From NCBI GenBank assembly GCA_038322235.1, contig JBBQFQ010000022.1, forward strand, positions 1 through 64,000: DNA of 64,000 nucleotides, given 5' to 3'. Source of the stretch: SZAS-18 sp038322235. GTDB lineage: Bacteria > Verrucomicrobiota > Verrucomicrobiia > Chthoniobacterales > SZAS-18. The notes below the pieces were generated by a model. The model was given only the letters and a program-made list of their open reading frames with translations. It was not told where the DNA came from and made no database searches. Positions 53,374 to 61,394 of the stretch are shown piece by piece. Every line of letters begins with the position of its first letter. Position 1 is the stretch's first letter. Made by a program: the position numbers and the translations under genes.

Positions 53374-55317
53374 CTACGGCTTGGCGTATACTTGCGCGCC
53401 GGCTTCGACGAACTCGCGACTCTTTTCCTCGAGGCCGCGCTTCAGCGCCTCCTCTTCGGCGAGGCCCTGTTCCGCAGCGTATTTGCGCACGTCCTCGGTG
53501 ATCTTCATCGAGCAAAAGTGCGGCCCGCACATGCTGCAGAAATGGGCGCTCTTCGCGCCCTCGGCTGGCAGCGTCTCGTCGTGGAATTCCCGCGCGGTTT
53601 CCGGATCGAGCGAGAGATTGAACTGATCCTCCCAGCGAAACTCAAAGCGCGCCTTGCTCACCGCATTGTCGCGATGCTGGGCGCCGGGATGGCCCTTGGC
53701 GAGGTCCGCGGCGTGAGCGGCGATCTTGTACGTGATGACACCGTCTTTCACATCCTTCCGGTTTGGCAGGCCGAGGTGTTCCTTTGGGGTGACGTAGCAG
53801 AGCATCGCGCAGCCGTACCAGCCGATCATCGCCGCGCCGATGCCGCTCGTGATGTGATCGTAACCCGGGGCGATGTCGGTGGTGAGAGGCCCGAGCGTGT
53901 AAAACGGCGCCTCGTGGCACCACTCGAGCTGCTTCTGCATGTTTTCGTGAATCAGATGCATCGGGACGTGGCCCGGGCCCTCATTCATCACCTGAACGCC
54001 GTGCGCCCATGCGCGCTTGGTCAGATCGCCTTGAACCTCCAATTCCCCGAATTGCGCCGCATCGTTCGCATCCGCGATCGAGCCGGGCCGGAGGCCGTCG
54101 CCGATGCTGAAGGAGACGTCGTAGGCCGCCATGATCTCGCAGATGTCGTCCCAATGCGTGTAGAGGAAACTCTCCTTGTGGTGGGCGAGGCACCACTTCG
54201 CCATGATGCTGCCGCCGCGGCTGACGATGCCGGTCGCGCGCCGGGCAGTGAGCGGAATGAAGCGCAGGAGCACGCCCGCGTGCACCGTGAAGTAATCCAC
54301 GCCCTGCTCGGCCTGCTCGATGAGGGTGTCGCGATAGATCTCCCAGGTGAGTTCCTCGGCCCGGCCACCCACCTTTTCGAGGGCCTGATAGATGGGGACC
54401 GTGCCGATCGGCACGGGTGAGTTGCGGAGGATCCACTCGCGGGTGGCGTGGATGTTCTTCCCGGTGGAAAGATCCATCACGGTATCGGCGCCCCACTTGG
54501 TCGCCCACCGCATTTTTTCGACCTCCTCCTCGATCGAGGAGGCGACGGCGCTGTTGCCGATGTTCGCGTTGATCTTCACGAGGAAATTCCGGCCGATGAT
54601 CATCGGTTCCAGTTCCGGATGATTGATGTTCGCGGGAATGATCGCGCGGCCGCGGGCGACCTCGTCGCGCACGAACTCGGGCGTGATGTGCTTCGGAATC
54701 GCGGCGCCCCACGGCATGCCGGGGTGCTGCTGATTGAGGACGTTTCGCGCGCCGTCCTTGTTCTCGACTGCCTCATACGCTGCGATCCGCCCCATGTTTT
54801 CGCGCAGGGCGATGAATTCCATCTCCGGCGTGACGATGCCCTGCCGCGCGTAGTGTAACTGCGTGACGGGCGTCCCCTGCGAGGCCCGGAGGGCCTTCCG
54901 CTTCGGGAAGGCGTCGTTTTGGATCCCGAACGCGGAGTCATTCAAGCGCTGGGCCGCGAGAGCGACGTGCGTCTCGGAGAGATAGCCGTTGTCGATCGGC
55001 TTGACCGGCCGGCCTTCGACTTCGGCGACATCACCCCGAGCCATGATCCAGCTCTTGCGCAGGGCGGGGAGACCGAGTTTCACGTCGCAGGCGACATCGG
55101 GATCTCCCCACGGTCCGCTCGTGTCGTAAACGCGGAATGCTTCATTCTCTTCGATGCCGCCGTTCGGCAGCTTCGTGCGGGCGAGGCTGATCTCGCGGAG
55201 CGGCACGCGGATGTCCGGGTGGAGCGTTCCCTCGATGTAGACCTTGCGGCTGTTGGGGAGAACGTCGCTGCTGTGAGGGGCGGCGGAAGGCGCGGAGGAG
55301 TCGGAGCTGGCGATCAT
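53374..55317 (-). CDS. thiC: phosphomethylpyrimidine synthase
   Basis: A 647-residue radical SAM enzyme that converts aminoimidazole ribotide to hydroxymethylpyrimidine phosphate for thiamine. It shows DLSTGKNIHATREWILRNSPVPIGTVPIYQA, SRGGSIMAKWCLAHHKE, NEGPGHVPMHLI and the C-terminal [4Fe-4S] motif CSMCGPHFCSM. The start MIASSDSS at 55317 was chosen because the frame further upstream runs into the riboswitch. No other thi gene is nearby. It is controlled by the TPP riboswitch upstream. Confidence 0.96.
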   Translation of the reverse strand: MIASSDSSAPSAAPHSSDVLPNSRKVYIEGTLHPDIRVPLREISLARTKLPNGGIEENEAFRVYDTSGPWGDPDVACDVKLGLPALRKSWIMARGDVAEVEGRPVKPIDNGYLSETHVALAAQRLNDSAFGIQNDAFPKRKALRASQGTPVTQLHYARQGIVTPEMEFIALRENMGRIAAYEAVENKDGARNVLNQQHPGMPWGAAIPKHITPEFVRDEVARGRAIIPANINHPELEPMIIGRNFLVKINANIGNSAVASSIEEEVEKMRWATKWGADTVMDLSTGKNIHATREWILRNSPVPIGTVPIYQALEKVGGRAEELTWEIYRDTLIEQAEQGVDYFTVHAGVLLRFIPLTARRATGIVSRGGSIMAKWCLAHHKESFLYTHWDDICEIMAAYDVSFSIGDGLRPGSIADANDAAQFGELEVQGDLTKRAWAHGVQVMNEGPGHVPMHLIHENMQKQLEWCHEAPFYTLGPLTTDIAPGYDHITSGIGAAMIGWYGCAMLCYVTPKEHLGLPNRKDVKDGVITYKIAAHAADLAKGHPGAQHRDNAVSKARFEFRWEDQFNLSLDPETAREFHDETLPAEGAKSAHFCSMCGPHFCSMKITEDVRKYAAEQGLAEEEALKRGLEEKSREFVEAGAQVYAKP

Positions 55318-55325
55318 GGGACGAA

Positions 55326-55344
55326 GTCGAAACTGGGGTTCGAC
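55326..55344 (-). promoter_or_regulatory. hairpin between TPP riboswitch and thiC start
   Basis: On the minus strand GTCGAA and TTCGAC (with an added A-T step) form a stem of about 6 bp over the bases 9-27 upstream of the ATG, where a ribosome would bind. No clear Shine-Dalgarno sequence is present. It may be the expression platform that blocks translation when TPP is bound; this is inferred. Confidence 0.4.
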
Positions 55345-55366
55345 AGGCGCGCGCTCCGGCTGCGTC

Positions 55367-55454
55367 CGACTTCCCTGCGGCGGCATTACCCGCATCAGGT
55401 TCGAAGGGTTCCTCCACGTGCGGAGGTCTCAGCCGTCACCAGCGCCCCTGTCTT
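55367..55454 (-). ncRNA. TPP riboswitch (THI element)
   Basis: On the minus strand the conserved blocks appear in order: CAGGGGCGC, GGCTGAGACC (the CTGAGA pyrimidine-binding element), CACGTGGAGG variable stem, ACCCTTCGAACCTGAT, and GGGTAATGCCGCCGCAGGGA with the GCAGGGA closing block. Outer GAC/GTC bases pair as P1. It lies 50 bases before thiC, the usual target, so it represses thiC when thiamine pyrophosphate is abundant. Confidence 0.93.
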
Positions 55455-55539
55455 AAGGCGGACTCTACGAGTCCGCGCGCGGAGAGTCAATGCGGGGAAG
55501 ATCCCGCGCCAGCGTTTGCCGCGTCTTCCTGATCGGCGA

Positions 55540-56736
55540 CTAATCCTCCCGCGGGCCCATCGCCGGGCGGTGGTTGAAACTGATGGGTATGGTGTTGCTG
55601 ACGGGGAAGGCGGAAGAAGGCGCATCGACGTTCACGAGTCGGCCGAGGGTCGGCAGGCGCTCCGCCTTGTAGTCGGCGACGAGGCGCGGGAAGCGGTGGA
55701 ATTGGGCGAGTCCCCGGTAGGCTTCGACGCCGTCGGCGATCGACTCGCAAAGCGCGCGGCGCCAGAGCGGGTCATGAATCTGCCTTCCGTCCTGCGCGTT
55801 GCTGAGGAAGCCGCCTTCGATCAAGAGGGAGGGGGACTTGGTGAGCTTCAGCACGGCGAACCGGGCGCGCTTCACGCCGCGATCGAATTCCTGCATGTTC
55901 CCGACCAGGGCGTGCTGCACGGCGGTGGCGAGGGCGAGGCTGGCGTTTTCGAAATCGTGGCCCGGCAGCTGGGCGAGGAGGTCCGCGTAGGTGTACTCGT
56001 CATGCGTGGCCGGAGCACCGCGCGGGGCGAGCGCGAAGACCTCGAACCCCGACGCGTCGCCGGCATTGCCCGGCGCGGCGTTGAAGTGCACGCAGACAAA
56101 AATCGAATCCGGAACCGCGTTCGCGCGGCGGGCGCGTTCCTCGAGCGGGAGGAAAATGTCCGTGTCGCGGGTCATCACGACTTTCAAACCGCGCTTCTCG
56201 AACAGCGTCTTGAGCTCCTTCGAGACGAGCAGATTGTAATCCTTCTCCCAGCCGAGCGTGCTGGCAGCACCCTTGTCGTGTCCGCCATGGCCGGCGTCAA
56301 TGACCACCGTCTTGAACGGACGGACCTGTTGCACGACCTGCGGGCGCAGGGCCGGTTCGATCGTCTTCGCGAGATCGAATCGCGAGATCAGCATCTGGCC
56401 GTCTTGGTAGCGCGCCGGAAAGGACAGCCACTGGACGACGCCATTGATGACGACGGAACGGCTTTCACCAGTCACCTGAAGGCTGAAGCGGCCATTCGAG
56501 ACGAGCACCTTCCGCTCGGTCGGAGTCAGGTTGCCCTTCAGCTTGTAGAATCGTGCGATGTTCTCGAGCGTGAGATAATCGCGGCCCTCGTGCTTGACGA
56601 TTTTCCAGTCGACAGACTCCTCCTTGGCGGGAGCTGCCGCGGGACGCGTGGCGCGCTTCTCCGCCGCGGGCGCAGCGGAGCATGCGAGGGCGAGACTGGC
56701 GGCGAAAAGGGCGAGGGAGACGGAGCGGCGGAGCAT
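55540..56736 (-). CDS. N-acetylmuramoyl-L-alanine amidase (second copy)
   Basis: A 398-residue exported Amidase_3 enzyme. The N-terminus MLRRSVSLALFAASLALACSAA is a signal peptide with a possible lipobox-like Cys19; the start at 56736 was preferred to 56757 for that reason. An N-terminal domain (about 44-140) is shared with the amidase at 32912-34027. Zinc ligands are His150 (DAGHGGHDKGA), Glu164 and the His of VCVHFNA, and catalytic Glu in IEGGFLSN. A Pro-rich tail of about 50 residues follows. It cleaves the bond between MurNAc and L-Ala. Confidence 0.9.
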   Translation of the reverse strand: MLRRSVSLALFAASLALACSAAPAAEKRATRPAAAPAKEESVDWKIVKHEGRDYLTLENIARFYKLKGNLTPTERKVLVSNGRFSLQVTGESRSVVINGVVQWLSFPARYQDGQMLISRFDLAKTIEPALRPQVVQQVRPFKTVVIDAGHGGHDKGAASTLGWEKDYNLLVSKELKTLFEKRGLKVVMTRDTDIFLPLEERARRANAVPDSIFVCVHFNAAPGNAGDASGFEVFALAPRGAPATHDEYTYADLLAQLPGHDFENASLALATAVQHALVGNMQEFDRGVKRARFAVLKLTKSPSLLIEGGFLSNAQDGRQIHDPLWRRALCESIADGVEAYRGLAQFHRFPRLVADYKAERLPTLGRLVNVDAPSSAFPVSNTIPISFNHRPAMGPRED

Positions 56737-56838
56737 TAAAGGGCGCGAGTGGAACAATTAGACCATCGGAAGGGCATTTTGTTCAGGTTACGCTGCTTCG
56801 TTCAATGACGGATCTCGATCCCCGCCCGTCTTCCGAAG

Positions 56839-56912
56839 TGGCTGCCTCGCAAGGATTCGAACCTTGACAAAGTGATTCAGAGTCACTTGTGCTACCGTTA
56901 CACTACGAGGCA
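56839..56912 (-). tRNA. tRNA-Gln (CUG anticodon)
   Basis: The minus strand folds as a cloverleaf: acceptor TGCCTCG/CGAGGCA, D arm GTGTAACGGTAGCAC, anticodon stem AGTGA/TCACT with loop CTCTGAA (anticodon CTG), T arm CAAGG-TTCGAAT-CCTTG, discriminator G and an encoded CCA at 56839-56841. Confidence 0.95.
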
Positions 56913-57101
56913 ATCGCGTGAACTGGAATCAGTGCCTGCAAAGCGGGCACTCCGCAAAGGGTTTTTTCCCGGGTGCCCTCTGGGGCTAAGGGAAGAAAGT
57001 TGGGCGCCGCAGAACGCGCGGCAATCCGGGCGACACACGCGGGAAGCCGCATGAATGCTGACGCGGATGCGCATCAAAGAAAGTGGAAGGCATCAAATGA
57101 T

Positions 57102-57107
57102 TTGACA
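57102..57107 (+). promoter_or_regulatory. possible -35 box upstream of HU gene
   Basis: A perfect TTGACA lies 95 bases before the HU start. No good -10 box follows at the usual distance (CACAAC at 17 bases), so this is only a candidate. Confidence 0.25.
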
Positions 57108-57201
57108 CTCCATGACGTGAGTGACACAACGCGGCGTTACTTCGTGCACCCCGAAAGTTCCCCCGGGCCCGCGAGGATTCACTCACCTCCACTCATTTGT
57201 C

Positions 57202-57477
57202 ATGAACAAAGCCAAACTCATCGAATCGGTCCAGAAGGCGCTCGGCGCCGACACCAGCAAGTCGCACGCGGCGGCGGCGGTGGAAGCAGTCATCAACGGC
57301 ATCAAGGCTGGCCTCAAGAAGGAAAAGTCCGTTCAGCTCATCGGCTTCGGCACCTTCAAGGTGGCGCAGCGCAAAGCCCGCACCGGGGTCAATCCGAAGA
57401 CCGGCCAGAAGATCAAAATCAAGGCCTCGAAGACCGTTAAGTTCGTCGTCGGCAAAGATCTGAAGTCCAAGCTCTAA
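57202..57477 (+). CDS. hup: HU family DNA-binding protein
   Basis: A 91-residue nucleoid protein. MNKAKLIESVQKALG opens the dimer helices, and IGFGTFKVAQRKARTGVNPKTGQKIKIKASKTVKF is the DNA-bending arm with the conserved Pro (NPKTG). It binds DNA non-specifically as a dimer and compacts the chromosome. It is a single gene with its own strong terminator 35 bases past the stop. The start at 57202 matches the family start. Confidence 0.95.
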   Translation: MNKAKLIESVQKALGADTSKSHAAAAVEAVINGIKAGLKKEKSVQLIGFGTFKVAQRKARTGVNPKTGQKIKIKASKTVKFVVGKDLKSKL

Positions 57478-57511
57478 TTTCGCGACGAGAGGATTTCTCC
57501 CTCGACCGGAG

Positions 57512-57545
57512 AACCCGTTCCGCCGTCCGGCGGAACGGGTTTTCT
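57512..57545 (+). terminator. intrinsic terminator of HU gene
   Basis: AACCCGTTCCGCC and GGCGGAACGGGTT form a perfect 13-bp stem with a 4-base loop, followed by TTTCTT. It is a strong rho-independent terminator right after the HU gene. Confidence 0.92.
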
Positions 57546-57611
57546 TGTGCCTGCGCACCCGCTCGCTTCCCGGGGAGAGCCGGTCGACCCGGGCGAAGCC
57601 GCGGGTTCCGA

Positions 57612-58106
57612 TCAGCCGTAGCTCTTCGTAAAGCGCACCTTGCGCTCGGCCTCGGCCTGCTGCGGCGAGGTGGGGGTGGAAGGGGACGAGGCCGTGACGG
57701 AAGCTGGAGACGGCTTGGGCTGCGGCTGCGCCGTGCCGGCGGAGGTCGTCAACGCGGGAGCGGACTCCGGTGCTCCCTCCTCGTCCTCCGGTGCCGTCAG
57801 GGCCGACGTATCGTACGCGGTCAGGTCACCGCTGATCCGCACGTACTCGAACTGGAGATCACCGAGCATCTTCGTGAGGATTTTCGCTTCCTCCGGAACG
57901 AGGTTGCCGCGGGTTTTTTCCCGGATCATTTCGATCTGGTCGATGTAGATCTTCGCCGCCTTGAGGTTGCGCATCGTCTTGCCGGTGGCCGGGTGCGGTT
58001 GCAGTCCCAGAAGCATCACGCTCTGCTCGGCGAGCATCATGATGAGTTCGATGAACCGCTGGGACATCTCAGCAGAGTTGGCGGTGGTGCGTTGGACTTC
58101 GGCCAT
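57612..58106 (-). CDS. DUF1844 protein
   Basis: A 164-residue protein. Residues 15-100 carry the DUF1844 pattern: RFIELIMMLAEQSVMLLGLQP, NLKAAKIYIDQIEMIREKTRGNL and EAKILTKMLGDLQFEYV, two helices separated by a short loop. The remaining 60 residues are Pro/Thr/Ser-rich and disordered, ending in a basic tail (AERKVRFTKSYG). Function is unknown; the family is common in several phyla including Verrucomicrobiota. It is divergent from the thrS leader. Confidence 0.8.
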   Translation of the reverse strand: MAEVQRTTANSAEMSQRFIELIMMLAEQSVMLLGLQPHPATGKTMRNLKAAKIYIDQIEMIREKTRGNLVPEEAKILTKMLGDLQFEYVRISGDLTAYDTSALTAPEDEEGAPESAPALTTSAGTAQPQPKPSPASVTASSPSTPTSPQQAEAERKVRFTKSYG

Positions 58107-58250
58107 AGGAAACGGGGATGAAAGGGGACGGAATGGACCAAACCGGACATCCCAAGTCTAACACGGGCAGACGCGAATTTCTCCTGAAGATGACACGGGC
58201 ATCGCGGCTGGGGAGCCCGCGCTTTTGGGGGCGCGCCGCGTTTCTTGCGC

Positions 58251-58279
58251 TTGACCGCCGACCGGTCCGCGGATACTCG
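58251..58279 (+). promoter_or_regulatory. candidate promoter of the thrS leader
   Basis: TTGACC at 58251-58256 and TACTCG at 58274-58279 are 17 bases apart. The -10 match is poor. If used, transcription would begin a few bases before the leader peptide ATG at 58289. Confidence 0.25.
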
Positions 58280-58288
58280 AAACCCGTC

Positions 58289-58351
58289 ATGAACGGCGCA
58301 ACGCCCACCACGCTCATCACCACGACGCGCCTCCGGCGCGCGCGGGTCTGA
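58289..58351 (+). CDS. threonine-rich leader peptide of thrS
   Basis: A 20-codon open frame reading MNGATPTTLITTTRLRRARV then TGA. Six of 20 codons are threonine (ACG/ACC), three of them consecutive, as in the E. coli thr operon leader. It lies 27 bases before an intrinsic terminator and 87 bases before thrS. Ribosome stalling at the Thr codons when charged tRNA-Thr is scarce would be expected to prevent the terminator from forming. I did not resolve a convincing antiterminator pairing, and no strong ribosome-binding site is seen. Confidence 0.65.
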   Translation: MNGATPTTLITTTRLRRARV

Positions 58352-58378
58352 GCGGGCTTTGTTCCCCCATCAGCCAGC

Positions 58379-58410
58379 GGGCGACCGGATCAACGGTCGC
58401 CCCTTTTTTT
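58379..58410 (+). terminator. attenuator terminator before thrS
   Basis: GGGCGACCG (58379-58387) pairs with CGGTCGCCC (58394-58402) in a perfect 9-bp stem with a 6-base loop, followed by C and seven T. It lies between the leader peptide and thrS, 28 bases before the thrS ATG, so it would stop transcription before thrS unless overridden. Confidence 0.88.
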
Positions 58411-58438
58411 GCCCACGTCACGCCCATCCCATCCCGAT

Positions 58439-60274
58439 ATGTCCGAAGCCCCCGCCTCCCGACCTGCTCCGCAGATGTCCGATCTCGAGCGCATCCGTCA
58501 CTCCTGCGCGCACGTCCTGGCCACGGCGATCGCGCGCCTCTGGCCGGACGCGCAGTTTGCGGCCGGTCCGCCCGTCGAGACGGGTTTCTATTACGATGTG
58601 GATCTCGCCCATCGGATTTCCCCGGACGACTTCGAGCGGATCGAGGCGGAGATGAAAAAAGAGGTCAAGGCGAACCACGTCTTCCAGCGCGTGGAGATTT
58701 CGCGCGCCGAGGCCTTGGCGATGGCGGAGCGGGGCGAGCTCGCGGCGCTCGCTCCGCGCGAAAGCACGAGCCGGTTCAAGCTCGACATTCTGCACGGGAT
58801 TCCGGAAGGAGAGGCGATTACGCTCTACCGGAACGGGGACTTCACGGATCTGTGCGCCGGCCCGCACGTGATGCGGACGGGAAACATCGGAGCCTTCAAG
58901 CTGACGCACGTTTCCTCGACGTACTACAAGGGCGACGAGCGGAATCCCCAGCTCCAGCGCATCTACGGCACGGCCTTCAAGAACAAGACGGAGATGGAGG
59001 CGTACTTCGCCATGCTGGAGGAGGCGAAGAAGCGCGATCACCGCAAGATCGGTCGCGAGATGGAGCTCTTCGCCTTCGACGAGGACGTGGGCCCCGGCCT
59101 GCCCCTCTGGCTTCCGAACGGTACGGTGTTGGTCGAGGAGCTCGAAAGGCTCGCAAAGGAGACGGAATTCGCCGGCGGCTATCAGCGGGTGCGCACACCT
59201 CATCTGGCGCGGGAGAGCATGTACCTCACGAGCGGCCATCTGCCCTACTACGCCGAGTCGATGTATCCGCCGATGGAGTTCAAGGAGTCCGCCTCGGAGA
59301 ATGCCCCCGTCGAGAAATACTACCTCAAGGCGATGAACTGCCCGCACCACCACAAGGTGTTCAAGGCGTTTCCCCGCAGCTACCGCGACCTGCCGATGCG
59401 CCTGGCCGAATACGGCACGTGCTATCGCTACGAGCAATCGGGCGAGTTGTTCGGCCTGATGCGGGTGCGTTCGATGCAGATGAACGATGCGCACATCTAC
59501 TGCACCGAGGAACAGTTCGAGGCGGAGTTCAACCGGGTGAACGAGATGTACCTCCATTACTTCCAGCTCTTCGGAATCGGGAAATATCTCATGCGTTTCT
59601 CCACGCACGATCCGGCGAAGCTCGGCGAGAAATTCGTCAACGAGCCGGCGCTCTGGAAGAGGACGGAGGACATGGTCCGTAATGTGATGATCAAGTCCGG
59701 CATCAATTACGTGGAGGTGCCGAACGAGGCGGCCTTCTACGGGCCGAAGATCGATGTGCAGGTCTGGAGCGCAATCGGCCGCGAGTTTACGATTGCCACG
59801 AATCAGGTCGACTTCGCCGTGCCGCTCCGGTTCGGCCTCGTCTACAAGACCCGGGAAAACACTGAGGCCACGCCCCTCTGCATCCACCGCGCGCCGCTGG
59901 GCACGCACGAACGCTTCATCGGCTTTCTCATCGAGCACTACGCCGGAAACTTTCCGCTCTGGCTCGCGCCCGAGCAGGTGCGGGTGCTCCCGCTCGGCGA
60001 AGACGAACCGCTGCTGGAATACGCCCGGGCGTTGCAGACGGAACTGCGCTCGCACGGCGTCCGCGCGGAGTTCGACTCCAGTGGCGACCCGATCAAGGCG
60101 ATGATCGCCAACGCTGAACAGATGAAGGTCCACACGATGCTCGTCATCGGGAAACGCGATCTCGAGGCGGGGGCGGTGAGCCTACGCGTGCACGGCAAGG
60201 GTAATCTCGGCGCGAAACCTCGCGGAGAGGTCGTCGCAGACATCCTCGCCTCGATCAAGGAGCGCCGGGCGTAG
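58439..60274 (+). CDS. thrS: threonyl-tRNA synthetase lacking the TGS domain
   Basis: A 611-residue class II synthetase. It begins directly at the editing (N2) domain: IRHSCAHVLATAIARLWPDAQFAAGPPVETGFYYD, with FTDLCAGPHV. The catalytic domain has YLKAMNCPHHHKVF (zinc Cys), RYEQSGELFGLMRVRSMQMND and IHRAPLGTHERFIGFLIEHYAGNFPLWL, and an anticodon-binding domain ends it. Most ThrS start with a TGS domain of about 60 residues, which cannot be encoded here because the terminator is immediately upstream. Start options are 58439 or Met at 58475. Confidence 0.94.
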   Translation: MSEAPASRPAPQMSDLERIRHSCAHVLATAIARLWPDAQFAAGPPVETGFYYDVDLAHRISPDDFERIEAEMKKEVKANHVFQRVEISRAEALAMAERGELAALAPRESTSRFKLDILHGIPEGEAITLYRNGDFTDLCAGPHVMRTGNIGAFKLTHVSSTYYKGDERNPQLQRIYGTAFKNKTEMEAYFAMLEEAKKRDHRKIGREMELFAFDEDVGPGLPLWLPNGTVLVEELERLAKETEFAGGYQRVRTPHLARESMYLTSGHLPYYAESMYPPMEFKESASENAPVEKYYLKAMNCPHHHKVFKAFPRSYRDLPMRLAEYGTCYRYEQSGELFGLMRVRSMQMNDAHIYCTEEQFEAEFNRVNEMYLHYFQLFGIGKYLMRFSTHDPAKLGEKFVNEPALWKRTEDMVRNVMIKSGINYVEVPNEAAFYGPKIDVQVWSAIGREFTIATNQVDFAVPLRFGLVYKTRENTEATPLCIHRAPLGTHERFIGFLIEHYAGNFPLWLAPEQVRVLPLGEDEPLLEYARALQTELRSHGVRAEFDSSGDPIKAMIANAEQMKVHTMLVIGKRDLEAGAVSLRVHGKGNLGAKPRGEVVADILASIKERRA

Positions 60275-60278
60275 CCCG

Positions 60279-60293
60279 CCCGCGCAGCGCGGG
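60279..60293. terminator. short GC hairpin between convergent genes
   Basis: CCCGCG-CAG-CGCGGG is a perfect 6-bp stem just after the thrS stop, facing the convergent phosphoesterase gene. No T tract follows, so termination is uncertain. Confidence 0.3.
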
Positions 60294-60325
60294 GGCTCCC
60301 GTCCGGAGTGCCCGCGCCGGTCGGG

Positions 60326-61294
60326 TCAGCTGACCGCTTTCCAACCGTACCCGCGATAGTCGGCGGCGAACGTTCCGTCCGGCTGAAGGTCGACGACGGT
60401 GAATCCTTCGGGACAGCCCTTCTGCGCGCCGCGCCACCAGTCGCCGCAGATCGCACCGCCATTCACAAAGGAGAGGTCGTCGACCCGCAGACGCTCGAAA
60501 TGATGAAGGTGGCCACCCAGCAGGAGGCGCACGTTTGCCTGGCTCTGGGATATCACTTCGAGGAGGGCCGCGGTGTTGGTGGCGACGACGGAAGCGGGAA
60601 TCTCGAGTTTTTTTCCGGCCAGTTTCGCGAGCCCGGCAAAGGTCGGCAGGACGGAGACGCTCGGGATGTGACCACAGAGGACGGTCGGGCGCCCGTTCGT
60701 CGTGGCGAGATCGGCGCGGATGAAATCGAGCTGCTCCGCCGGATATTCTCCCAAGTAGCTGCCGTCAGCGTGGGCCACGACATCATCGAGGATCACGAAA
60801 TGCCAACCGCCCGCGTCAAAGGAGCGGTACGTTCTTGCGAGCTCGAGTCGTGCCCGAAAAAGACCTTTCCCGAAGCGCGGATCGTCGCGCTTCACCCCTG
60901 GATTCTTGACGCCCGCAAAATCATGATTGCCGAAGGTGTAATGAACTGGGAGCGACGTGTGTCGCTTCCAGATCGCGAGGAAATGGTCGAGCAGCCGCCC
61001 CGCGGGATCGAGGTCGAGATCGGGTGACTCGTGCGTCAGGTCCCCACCCATCAGGACGAACGCTGGCCGCGGCGTCAGCGCTTCGATCGCCTCGAGGCAT
61101 TTCCCGAGGCCGGCCGCGGAACCTTTCGCGTCGCCGACCATGAGATGGGCGTCGGACGCGAAGACGAAGCGAAAAGATCGCGGCGCCGGATCCGCCGCGG
61201 CTAGGCGGCGGGCGCCGAGCGCGAGCCCGACGGTCGCAAGGCCGAGCTGGCGAAGAAAGTCGCGCCGGTTGGGACGATGCCGGAAATGGTCCAT
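60326..61294 (-). CDS. Tat-exported calcineurin-like metallophosphoesterase
   Basis: A 322-residue protein with a twin-arginine signal (NRRDFLRQLGLATVGLALG, residues 9-27) and the metallophosphoesterase metal motifs in order: SDAHL, GGDLTHE, GNHD, CGHIP and GGHLHHF. It binds two metals and cleaves a phosphoester in the periplasm; the substrate is unknown. The start MDHFRHRPN at 61294 begins the Tat signal; the longer frame to 61546 is antisense to the radical SAM gene. Confidence 0.88.
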   Translation of the reverse strand: MDHFRHRPNRRDFLRQLGLATVGLALGARRLAAADPAPRSFRFVFASDAHLMVGDAKGSAAGLGKCLEAIEALTPRPAFVLMGGDLTHESPDLDLDPAGRLLDHFLAIWKRHTSLPVHYTFGNHDFAGVKNPGVKRDDPRFGKGLFRARLELARTYRSFDAGGWHFVILDDVVAHADGSYLGEYPAEQLDFIRADLATTNGRPTVLCGHIPSVSVLPTFAGLAKLAGKKLEIPASVVATNTAALLEVISQSQANVRLLLGGHLHHFERLRVDDLSFVNGGAICGDWWRGAQKGCPEGFTVVDLQPDGTFAADYRGYGWKAVS

Positions 61295-61394
61295 CGGTCG
61301 ATCCTCCGACAAACCCTGCGGACAGGCCAGCCCGGATGCGCGGTGCTTTGCGCCTCGCGCCCCGGGCCGAATGCGCTTGAGTAGAGTCCGACTC

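Noticed and set aside
58118..58351. A 77-codon frame upstream of thrS as a real gene
   Set aside because: Only its last 20 codons look meaningful (the Thr-rich leader); the earlier part is basic low-complexity sequence with no family match.
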